Under the pieces are notes generated by a model. The model did not search any database. It saw nothing but the letters and a program-made list of their open reading frames with translations, and was not told the DNA's origin. Positions 34,029 to 43,197 of a stretch of 64,000 nt of DNA are shown in pieces. The position numbers and the translations under genes were made by a program. Numbering within the stretch: position 1 is the stretch's first letter; every line of letters begins with the position of its first letter. The stretch comes from Branchinecta lynchi (taxonomy: Eukaryota > Arthropoda > Branchiopoda > Anostraca > Branchinectidae): assembly GCA_023053575.1 (NCBI GenBank), contig JAKZAP010000021.1, positions 19,282,212 to 19,346,211 on the forward strand, given 5' to 3'.

Positions 34029-34978
34029 TTTGATATGCTGAGCTACTTTTTAACTTTTGTAGTAACAAGTGCCGTTCACGAAATCCGTAGCAGGTGTTAG
34101 TATAGTAATCTTTTTTTTGTTTATTCAAGTTTATTGAATAATAATCTTGTCAAGTTTACTAATAATTCTGATTAGGAATGAAAAGAGAGTTGTAACCAAG
34201 GTCATTGTTGAGTATAGTGGCACTCTTCCTGTCTGAGATAATAAAACTATCCGCCACCAGCTGAATCTAGGTAAGGAAAAAAAATCTTTTCCAGCGCGAA
34301 TAAAAAAATTAAAATTGCAAGTTTCAAGGTCATTCGCGATGGTCCCTACTGTACTCGTCACTTCTGGCATCAGTTACGAAAGATTTGGCGATCATTGTGG
34401 AAATTTTTCCGAAACGTGATTTAATAGCAAAAAAAACGCGAAATTTTCAATTTTCGGGGTCAAGCACCCCCCCGCCGAGTATATAACGCCCATTTTCGTG
34501 ATCAGCGCTATCGATTACCCCATATTCCGTTGTCAAACCTTCTGCTGCTCACTGATCACCTACCCGACACATTTTCGTTGAGTGGCTCCCTGACTATACC
34601 TCTAAATCGAACATCTAATCAACTTCAAATAAAACTTTTACTTTTAACAAACTTTCGGTTTTGGCCGGGTTCCGGCCGAACTACTTGTCCGATGACAAAA
34701 TGGTTTATATCATCGCGTTCAGCATGTCTTCTTACCCCATAATAGACTATCGCATTAGCTCTTTCAAAATATTTTGTTTGCCCTTTAATGTGAATAGGGC
34801 TACAAAGCCCATCTACGAACTTGACTAGTCCGATGACCTAACGAATGCTCACACCAAGTTTCATCAATATCTCATTCCCTTCGAGAGCTTTCGTGCTTAC
34901 AGACGGAGGACGGACAGACAGATCAACTTTGCAATGTCATAGGTGTCCCTCCACTTACGTTTTGGAATCTCAAAAGAA

Positions 34979-36120
34979 AAAGAATATTCAGTATTATAGA
35001 TAAATAGAAGACAATTAAACCTCGTGGCAATCCAGAACCGATTCATACCCAAGGTACTCTCTCCTCACCTGTCTTTACTCATCAAAAAACTTTTCGTCTT
35101 ATTTTCAAACAGTACTCACATTATCCAACTCCCGAGTAGCTTATTGGTAAGAAATTTCGGTTATGTCGGTTTCTTATCAAAACCAAGGGGGCCAAGCAAG
35201 GCTGAAAACGACTGGGACGGGTTTGTAGTCTTTGAGAAAGCTAGCTGTGTTGGAAAAGAGTCGCAAGTGCTAGAATACTGGAATGTTTTGGTTGTTGTTG
35301 TAGTGCTTTTCCTTTGTTAATTTTATGGAGCATGTTCCACCCTTTTAACAATAGTAACTATTAGTTACTATTTTCGTTCCAACCTCGTAAAAAGTTACTA
35401 CGCTCACCGTTCCAACCTTCTCGGAAGAGTAACTAATAGTAACTATTTGCTTACCATGCTCGGTAAGCACTCTGTAACGTGACGGACGGACTCGCCCGTA
35501 CGTGGCATGATATTCTGCTGGAAAATACAAAAATCGTTCCAGCCTGGACAGCAAAAAGCCAGAATTCGTGACGTCATGCGTAGTAACTACGGTAAATAGG
35601 ATGGAAGACGCTCATTGTTTTCTAGTCTACGTTTGTACACTAGACGGTGTTATAAATACAAATAATTGGATATAAACTTCATCTACTGAGATTTGTGCTC
35701 AGACCAGTGTTGTCAGGTCGTGGTCCAAGAAATACGCCGGTGTCTTCGAAAAATACGCAAAACTTTCTTTTTAACACAAAGATTGCAAGAAATCTTCAAA
35801 AACTTACAAGGATTGTCAATAGAACCCAACAGTTTTAATACGTCAGCCAAAAAATATCCACCATTTGTCGTAAAATCCGCCAATATAGCAACACTGGCTC
35901 AGACAGTATTAAGGTTTGAGGTTTAACGGACAAATTGCCACAATAGTAAAAGCTAAATAATAGGCAACAAATAGAAAATAAATAAACTCAGATTAATAAC
36001 TAACACATCTGAATAATATACCATCAAGAGCAAAACTTGAGACAAAATACAGAAACAAATCAAGAACCGAACAGGCACAAATGAACAACAAACGTGAAAT
36101 TTTATTGGTTTTTAAAATAA
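34979..36120. other. EIF3B intron 9 stretch with a foldback segment
   Basis: At 35347-35450, tagtaactattagttactat and its inverse ctaatagtaactatttgctt surround attcgttccaacctcg-like words, suggesting a small palindromic MITE. The rest, including 35600-36120, shows no recognised feature. Confidence 0.4.
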
Positions 36121-36123
36121 TTA

Positions 36124-36390
36124 GTAACAAGGGGGGAGAATGAGTGGAGGCGACGTGCGGTACTTGATGCTGGAATCGGCTTGAGAAAATTTAGAGTGTC
36201 TCGTTGCGTAAGTCGGTTCAGGGAGTTGTTTGGGAAGGAGGTGGCGGAATCTGCTTGACTGCAAAATTTTCTTACCAAAATCTGTTGTTAAATTTAGACG
36301 TCTTTTCTGTAATGGTTCAAGCCGGAGGGTTTGAAGCGCCTGGTCATAATTAGTGTATTCGTGACAAAGTATGATTTTAACCACTTTTTT
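36124..36390 (-). pseudogene. LINE reverse-transcriptase C-terminal remnant
   Basis: The minus strand reads SHEYTNYDQALQTLRLEPLQ-like residues (the visible part is CHEYTNYDQALQTLRLEPLQ), KRRLNLTTDFGKKILQSSRF and RHLLPKQLP. This matches the conserved GLESLEDRRLxLCxKFGxKxLxSPRF region of LINE proteins. It ends about 10 bases before the last EIF3B exon, so the polypyrimidine tract of that acceptor partly overlaps LINE-derived DNA. Confidence 0.75.
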
Positions 36391-36399
36391 CATTTCCAG

Positions 36400-36488
36400 G
36401 TGACACCGACACCCCTCGCGTTGAAGATGTTGAAGAAGAAACCATTGAATATCTCGTTAAGTCTGAAGAAACAGTCTTGGGCGAGTAG
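36400..36488 (+). CDS. EIF3B: EIF3B terminal coding exon
   Basis: After acceptor atttccag the exon completes Cys and encodes DTDTPRVEDVEEETIEYLVK then SEETVLGE and TAG at 36486-36488. This matches the human C-terminus [20 protein letters not shown] and following (from memory), so the gene's end is secure despite the 8.2-kb last intron. That intron holds a 4.2-kb DNA transposon and other repeats. A LINE remnant ends about 10 bases before the exon. No close AATAAA is visible; the first one I see is near 37857, inside a repeat. Confidence 0.93.
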
Positions 36489-36795
36489 GTCTGTGAGTCA
36501 AACGTGTATACTGTGGTGCAAGAGGGCTTTGCGTGCCATCTTGTGCCGCAATTTGAGTTTGGTGGCGCCGCTCTGGTGACGGAGAATGGCGTCAATGGGA
36601 CTTTTTTGTTGGAAACTGCGATATGGTGAGCATTTCCACGTACCGTACAGATTGGCGAGCCGGAATCGGTATAGTGGTTTTAATGATTGGTTATTGAGAA
36701 TACACAGGCTCACGTTCAATTGTCTGTTATCCCGCGTCTTAGGAAAACTCTTTTTTATTTCCTTCACGAGGGCTCTCGACCATTTTACCACTGAC

Positions 36796-37244
36796 TTAAA
36801 GGACACATGAACAATGAAACCATACTTGAACACACCGAGGAGAATGCATTTACAGACGTGGCCATGGAAACCATTCTTCTTCTGAGCGTGATGTTTTCAA
36901 AATAGGGATGTTCGTTTCTGGAAGTTTGCACATGCAGACTCCAAGACAAAAAGCGCAATTTATTCAAATCTTGTATAGCGCTGACCGGATCGTATTGGAA
37001 TTTCTTCTAGATATACGTTTGAGCTTAACTGGTTATCAAAATATTACGGAAGAAGGGTTGATTGGAGACATTTGTTCATTTCTAAAATTGTTCGGTACTG
37101 AAATAAGGACAGATGCAAAATGGAGCAAAAATCATAGCTTGGAAACACTATTTCGTATTTGGATTGGGTTTTCTGCAGGCAATGTTAACAGAAGTCATAC
37201 AGATAGGGATGATACTTGGTACTCTTCATTAAGGTGTCCTTTAA
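36796..37244 (+). mobile_element. TTAA-flanked MITE, copy 2
   Basis: A 449-base counterpart of 138-585, with TTAA at 36796-36799 and 37241-37244 and AGGACAC/GTGTCCT termini. It begins 308 bases past the EIF3B stop codon, so it may lie in the 3'UTR. A 110-residue open frame spans most of it in both copies, but the differences are mostly amino-acid-changing, so it is probably not a gene. Confidence 0.8.
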
Positions 37245-37368
37245 GACGTTAACTTCGCCGACTCTCAACGAGTTTGGCCGATAACCTCGCTTTTTACAGC
37301 GACTGAAGCCGCTTTCACACTGAGTTTCGCAACCTCTGCGTCGCGCTTGCGGTGACGCAACGCAGAGC

Positions 37369-37849
37369 TTAGAGCTTGGTCACACTGGGCTCATTTCCTG
37401 GCTTTTTGGGTTGCAAAAGTAAAAAAAAAGAAAAGAACAAGAGATAAATAATTCTGAATGTTGTCTTTTTTAAGTCAGGAGATCAATTAGAGCAGATCAG
37501 AGTGTATAATTATGTTAACGGAACCCTAATTGACCCCTAATGGTCCCGTCTTTTGAAATCCGAGCGTGTTTTACGCATGTTTTGAGCTTGAAAAGATTTC
37601 TAGCAATACGGACGCATTTGGATACAAAACGGACGGATTTCTCAAATACGTCCGTATTGCTAGAAATGTTTTCAAGCTCAAAACGTGCGTAAAATACGCT
37701 CGGATTTTACACAATGTGTAAACCCACCATAAATGCAGTCTGCCCATTATCCCCAAGCTGTCACAAAGGCCATCAAATCTCACGTCCTCTAGGGATTTTA
37801 GTTGTTTGTCGAATAGGTGGCTTTTTGAGCCCAATGTGACCAAGCTCTT
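37369..37849. mobile_element. Nested MITE with AGAGCTTGGTCACACTGGGC ends
   Basis: The left AGAGCTTGGTCACACTGGGC is the inverse of the right GAGCCCAATGTGACCAAGCT then CTT. acgcagag at the left and acgcagac at the right differ at one position and may be an 8-base target duplication. It contains the strong hairpin at 37556-37708. Confidence 0.7.
37556..37708. repeat. Strong 65-bp-arm hairpin
   Basis: The left arm (37556-37620) begins AAATCCGAGCGTGTTTTACG and the right arm (37643-37708) ends CGTAAAATACGCTCGGATTT. They match with few mismatches around a 22-base loop. A transcript would fold into a long miRNA-precursor-like stem. Confidence 0.85.
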
Positions 37850-38189
37850 ACGCAGACAAATAAAACGCAAGAATAGAACTAAGTTATGTTCTTCAGTTGT
37901 GTCGACGCATCAGATTTTTTAGGGGAAAATCGATATTATTGACGACAAACTTCAGAAAACCTATTACCGATGAAGAAAAACTTCTTAATGATGAAAGAAA
38001 CGAGAATTCAGCATAAGAAACCGAGAAAGGAAAACGTAAATACATATCCAGCGTGAAAGCTTGTCGCAGCAACCTGTACGCAGCGCATAGCAACGACGCG
38101 TCAATGTGAAAGCGGCTTAACTCTTGGGCGGTCATTTGAAAAAGAGTCTGCCGCCGCTTTAACTCTCAAGGAGTTTTTTTTTACGATGC

Positions 38190-38270
38190 AAAACGGGTAA
38201 GTCAGCTTCATTTTATTAGAGCTATATTTCGGCCCTTCTTGGCAACTTCAGGCTCAAGGTGGAAAATGAG
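38190..38270. repeat. CGTCAGCT-family fragment
   Basis: gtcagcttcattttattaga then gctatatttcggcccttctt is the same word order as in 48235-48290. Confidence 0.5.
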
Positions 38271-38740
38271 CTTGTGAGAAACAATTAAAGATTCTTCCTT
38301 AAATATCGGATTTTGTAAGAAGAGACAAGCGACTCCAAAACCAAAATGCAAAAGAATCTCTACCCTTTCGACGACCCAATCGATTAGCAAAAACAGCAGC
38401 CGTGTCCAGAATAAAATCACAGGACCAGCTTTAACTCCAACCAATTTTCAAAGAAGAAGTTCACACAATCGGATGTTCAAGGAAGTTCATTTTCCAGCTT
38501 GAGCGGCTCGAGCCTGAAGAGGACAATAATAGATAGATTTCACTTTACACAAGGGACTTGTACCGTGACCGATAAACCAGAAACAGTTTTTTCGAATATA
38601 ATTTAGCAGTCTAGGACTCCATTGTCGGAGCCACGTAAACATACCAGGACCCTCAAGGCGGGGTCTCATGGTGAAAACCAAATACATAATTTTAGTGGGA
38701 AGACGCCCTTGAGATGGAAACATTTTATAAGTAGTGAACT

Positions 38741-41101
38741 CAGGGTGGCCCGAAGGGGGGGTGACTCACCCCCCCCTGCCTTCTGTTAAGTCGTATCAGT
38801 CGTTTATTTTGGCCTTTTGCTAAGTTGTATCAGTCGTTTATTTTAGCCTCGCCGAGGTCCCGGACATTCATTTTAATAAACAATAATCCGAGTCGTTTAA
38901 ATCTTTTTTTAAATTTTGTCTCTGCACAGCTTCAGTCGTAAGCCAGTCCCCGAAGAAGTCGTTTAAACCAGGTTCTGTAACCCAATAGGTCGCAGACATG
39001 ATTCATGGGGGCAGCAATGCGGCTATCTGTTCTACTCCCATGGGATCTGGATCTGCCTAACTTCGGAGTTTCAGATTTTAGCCTGTCAGAATTACAATAG
39101 GTTAGTTGTTAAAGTGATGTCTGACTGGTAACATTGAAATACCTTATAGACCGAAAGCGAGAGACAAGGTTATGTGCATTGATTTTTGGTCATCTTTGGC
39201 TATAAGTGAAAAAAGAAGGAATAGAATTTTTAAACAGAATGGAAAAGCCATCAGAAATCAAATGACAGGAGACGAGCGAAAGAAGAGTACCAGAACAAAT
39301 CGAAAAATGTCGATTACAAAGAGAGTTTGAGGTAGGAACAACGCTTGTAAAGGACAAGGAGGATTCTAATATACACCCGAAATTTATTTCCCAGGACAGG
39401 AGGGGTTCCGCAGACGCTGGAATAGCCCATTCTAGTCGGGAGGTAAATTTTTTGCCTCTATGCTAGCAGAGGCGTTACTATCAAAATGTTTGGGGGGGGG
39501 GAGAGGAGCAAAAATATTCCTTCAGCCAGAGCTGACTGCGAGTCGTATGTATAACTGCTGACTGCGAATCATAGCACTATCAAATATGGAAGGAGCAAGG
39601 TATTTACCGACTGGCTGGTAATTTTTATCGTCCTTTTTTGCGGGAAAATCGACTGATTTAAAGAAAACCGACCGTTTTTAAGAAAAATCGAACTGTTTCC
39701 CCAAAAAATCGATTCTTTTTACGAAAAATCGCGAAAAATCTATTTTTTTTTACCGGCTAGCCGACAACATCGGGGGAGGGGGGGTGCATCCCCCCCCCCC
39801 TACGTGACGCCCATGTATGCTAGTGTTAAAGCACATCGGAAAAGACTTCGTAAAATTCAGGACACTCATACAACTCGAAAATGATCTCTTTTATGTTTAA
39901 GATATACTAAACTTCTCGTCTTCATTTCCTGTGTATATAGCATCTTCTGTCGCGTAAAATCAAATTCTGCAAACCAGTTTTAAGTTGCAATTCTTCAGAT
40001 TTAGCTCACTGTAGCTTTACCTGCTTTATTTTCGGCATGAAAGTACAGTGTGTCGAGTGACAAATAAAACGGTAAACGGTACTTTCATTATGAAACAAAA
40101 GTACATCAAATCACCGGGAAAAAAAAACGCAACTCAAGTCTCGTCGGCGAACCTGGCGTCTTTGTCTATATCTGTAAACTCCTGTTAGGCCAAGACCAAA
40201 AGTTCGTTACGTCCGTAAATCCGGATTTTTTTTTGTAACGCACTGGCAAATCTGTTTTCCTCGTTTCGTTTCTGAGGAAGTGTGTTCTGAACGTGAAAAT
40301 TCCTTTTTTTGCTATTAGTTCGGAGCAAATCTACTTTCTTTTCTATGGGCTTTATCTTGTCACTTTTTCGACAGACAGAGGCGTGATTTCATAGCTATTC
40401 TTAATTTTTCATTGGGATCGCAAAATGATGCTCTGCTCCTCCGGTTACGTCCATAAATCAGGATTTTTTTTTAAGGAATTACTTTTTTTGCTTTAATACG
40501 GAACAAATCTACTTTGTTTTCTGTGGCCACTATTTTGTCACTTTTTTCGACGGTCAGATTTGTTATTTCAAAGCTGTTTTTTCCTTTTCAATGGGATTGC
40601 AAAATGATGGTCTCCTCGGCGTTTCACAAAATTTCGCCTGTCGCTCATTTCATAGTATTCTCTACTTAGAGGAACGGTGTGTCATTTACTTGGCGATTAG
40701 GCTTATAACTTTTTAGATTTGAAACACATTAAAGGCTGGCTAGAACCTTTCTAGACAGAGGCATTAAACAAAAATCGCCTGCGGCGCTTGCTTTAATTTG
40801 TCCCGGGTACAGGCGTTGAAAGCTTTCCTCTTATGCGAAGGTTGACATGTAAAGCTGAGGCTATGAAGGTATGTATACACAAATTTTGATTACAAGAATA
40901 ATTTCAGCTGATGCATTGCAGCTAGTTTTACACCGGCTCCATTATTTGTTGGTGGGGAATGTGCGCCATTGCCGCATAGTCGCAACAGTTCATTTTTGTT
41001 GGTACCTGCGAGTCGTATATTACGATCCATGAGTCGTTGAAATGAGGGGTCTCACCCCCCCCCCCCCACCCCCCTGGCCTGAGTGCTTCGGGCCACCCCT
41101 G
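38741..41101. mobile_element. 2.36-kb non-autonomous hAT-like element
   Basis: The left terminus CAGGGTGGCCCGAAG is the inverse of the right CTTCGGGCCACCCCTG. The 8-base duplication agtgaact lies at 38733-38740 and 41102-41109 exactly. C/G-tracts follow both ends. No transposase ORF was found inside. It contains a younger hAT-like element (39467-39815) and a block shared with 12600-13306 (aaaatcgcctgcggcgcttg). Its right end lies 24 bases from a tRNA-like sequence. Confidence 0.88.
39467..39815. mobile_element. hAT-like MITE with tatgctag duplication, nested
   Basis: The left CAGAGGCGTTACTA and right TACGTGACGCCCATG are inverted termini. tatgctag flanks both sides exactly (39459-39466 and 39816-39823). 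G-tract and C-tract follow the two ends. The interior has the repeated aaaatcgactg word typical of this family. Confidence 0.88.
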
Positions 41102-41124
41102 AGTGAACTGAAAGACAAAAATGC

Positions 41125-41537
41125 TTCTCAGCCGGGATTTGAACCCAGGACCAGGGGCGTCACGACTGGGGGGGGGGAGGGGGGGGACGCCCCCCCCCCC
41201 AATGCTGTCGACCAGTCGGTAAATAATAACCGATTTGGCGCGAAGCACCGCAATTTTTCGTCAAAACAGTTGATTTTTTTCATGAAAATAGTCGTTTTTT
41301 CTGAAAATTGGTCGATTTTTCGTCAAAATAATCGGTATTTCTGAAAATCAGTCGATTTTTTTCAAAAATGCCATTTTTGTTGTTGAAAACAGTCCTTTTT
41401 CTGCATAAAAAGTCGGTAAAAAAGTCAAGCCAGTCGGTAAATTCCTCGTCCCCCCCCCAAACATTTTGGCTAGTAACGCCTCTGCCCAGGACCCTCCGCT
41501 TACAAGGCAGGCGCTCTACCATTTGAGCTACCGAGAG
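41125..41537 (-). pseudogene. tRNA-Thr(UGU)-like gene split by a hAT MITE
   Basis: Without the insertion and one duplication the minus strand gives a 72-base cloverleaf. Acceptor CTCTCGG pairs with CTGAGAA (6 of 7). The D-arm is GCTC/GAGC. The anticodon arm CCTGC/GCGGA (one mismatch) has loop CTTGTAA (anticodon TGT). The T-arm CTGGG/CCCGG has loop TTCAAAT. A-box TAGCTCAAATGG and B-box GTTCAAATC are present, and a TTTTT terminator follows at 41117-41121. The MITE at 41152-41484 sits in the T-arm. It could also be a tRNA-derived SINE head, but no SINE body is seen. Confidence 0.75.
41152..41484. mobile_element. hAT-like MITE with cccaggac duplication, inside a tRNA
   Basis: CAGGGGCGTCACGACTGGGG at the left and GGCTAGTAACGCCTCTG at the right. 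cccaggac is duplicated exactly at 41144-41151 and 41485-41492. The interior (gtcgatttttc words, aaagtcggtaaa) marks it as the same family as 39467-39815 and 50812-51088, in inverse orientation. Confidence 0.9.
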
Positions 41538-41706
41538 GCTTGTGAACAGAGTTCGCAAACCACTACAATAGTCTGGTAGGAGACGGCCATAGTTAATTCA
41601 AACTAGGCTCTGCTTTCAACAAAATATCCACGCTTCAGCTGTTTTAAGCATTTTTCGATACCCTTCGAGTCATCGTAACGAAAACGACGAAAAATGTACA
41701 GAACCG

Positions 41707-43123
41707 TTTTTGGGATCCCAAAACGTAAGTGGAGGGATACCTATGACATCGCAAAAGTTGTCCGTCTGTCCGTCCGTCCGTCTGTAAGCATGATAACTCT
41801 CGAAGGGAATGAGATATTTTGATGAAACTTGGTGAGAAGGTTCGTTGGGTCGTCGGACCAGTCAAGTTCGTAGATGGGCTTTGTAGCTCTACATTTAGGG
41901 GTGGGGGAGGGGATTGAAATTAAGGGACAAACAAAATATTTTGAAACAGCTAATGTGATAGTCGATTATGGGGTAAGAAGACATGCTGAACACGATGGTG
42001 AAAACCATTTTGTCATCGGACAAGTAGTTCGCCCGGAATCCGGCCAAAACCGGAAAGTTTGTTGAAAGTAAAAGTTTTATTTGAAGTTGATTAGATGTTC
42101 GATTTAGGGGTAGGAAGACATGCTGAAGACGATGGTGAAAATTATTTTCTCGACGGACAAGTATTTCGCCCGGAATCCGGCCCAAACCGGAAAGTTTGTT
42201 GAAATTAAAAATTTTATTTGAAATTGATTAGATGTTCGATTTAGGGGTAGGAAGACATGCTGAAGACGATGGTGAAAACTATTTTCTCGATGGACAAGTA
42301 TTTCGCCCGGAATCCGGCCCAAACCGGAAAGTTTGTTGAAAGTAAAAGTTTTATTTGAAGTTGATTAAATGTTCGATTTAGAGGTAGGGAGACATGCTGA
42401 AGACGATGTTGAAAACTATTTTCTCGACGGACAAGTATTTCGACCGGAATCCGGCCCAAACCGGAAAGTTTGTCAAAATTAAAAGTTTAATTTGGATTTG
42501 ATTGGATGTTTGATTTAGGGCAAGAAGACATGCTGAACACTTATGTGAAAACAATTTTCTACCCGGACATGTAGTTCGTCCGGAATCCGGCCAAAACCGG
42601 AAAACTGTTGGAAGTCAAAGTTTTATTTCTAGTTGATTAGATAAGCGATTTAGGGGTAAGAAGAGATGCTGAGTCCCTGTGTGACAATCGTATTTTACCC
42701 GGACATATAGTTCGACCGGAATCCGGCTGGAATCGGAAAATTTGTTATAAGCTAAATTTCTATTTGAAGTTGATTAGATGTTCATTACTGGGGAAAAAAG
42801 ATACCCTGATTTCGTCTTTGAGCTTTCTTTTTTTTCGCCGGACAAGTAGTTCTGGAGTTCGGCCGGAACCGGGAAATTGGCAGAAGTGGCAGGAAGTTTT
42901 CGTCAAAACAGATATGACTTATAGGGGTAAACACACATGCTGAATCCAAATCTGAACTTGGTTTTCTCAGGTGATTAGCTATTTGGCCTTAATCTGTTTC
43001 TGAATTTTAATTGTAAAAATGTTCAAGGAGTCTGGCGAAGACTGGATCTGGCTAAGACAAGACCCAGTTGTCTGGATCAGATATTGAATTTTTGGGATCC
43101 CATCGAAACCTTTGGTCTTGTTT
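41707..43123 (+). repeat. GGATCC-family element, complete, plus orientation
   Basis: It runs from TTTTTGGGATCCCAAAACGT to CGAAACCTTTGGTCTTGTT. It contains about six 137-bp units, three nearly identical (starting near 42100, 42237 and 42374). Each unit contains the core TTCGCCCGGAATCCGGCC then AAAACCGGAAAG. Forms an inverted pair with 43198-45470. Confidence 0.88.
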
Positions 43124-43197
43124 CTAATGGTAGAACTTGTCGCAGTCGACTGTCGACAGCGTGGTACGCATCGAAGGTAGCAAAACACGGCAAGTGA

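Larger units (their letters stand above)
30368..34596. mobile_element. 4.2-kb TIR DNA transposon with TAC target duplication
   Basis: The left end TAGTCAGGGAGCCAC and the right end GTGGCTCCCTGACTA are inverted. The similarity runs imperfectly over about 130 bases, with shared blocks such as GTGATCAG, AGCAGCAGAAGGTTTGA and GGCGTTATATA. TAC lies on both sides (30365-30367 and 34597-34599). Removing the element and one TAC restores ttcctacctctaaatcg, the exact sequence seen in uninterrupted GGATCC-family copies (for example near 44260). It carries a CXC-domain gene with an internal deletion (32081-34028). The superfamily is not assigned. It sits in EIF3B intron 9. Confidence 0.88.
29764..34978 (-). 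repeat. GGATCC-family element split by the TIR transposon
   Basis: Minus orientation. The right terminus (GATGGGATCCCAAAAATTCA) lies at the low-coordinate side. Units continue to 30367 and resume at 34597. The left terminus (CCCTCCACTTACGTTTTGG) ends near 34978. The two parts fit exactly if 30368-34596 and one TAC are removed. Confidence 0.85.
37306..38118. mobile_element. TIR element with AAGCCGCTTTCACA ends
   Basis: The left AAGCCGCTTTCACACTGAG and the right GACGCGTCAATGTGAAAGCG then GCTT are inverse. The right part (gaaaacgtaaatacatatcc) matches the right part of 17687-18511. A second inverted-repeat element (37369-37849) is nested in it. Non-coding. Confidence 0.7.
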
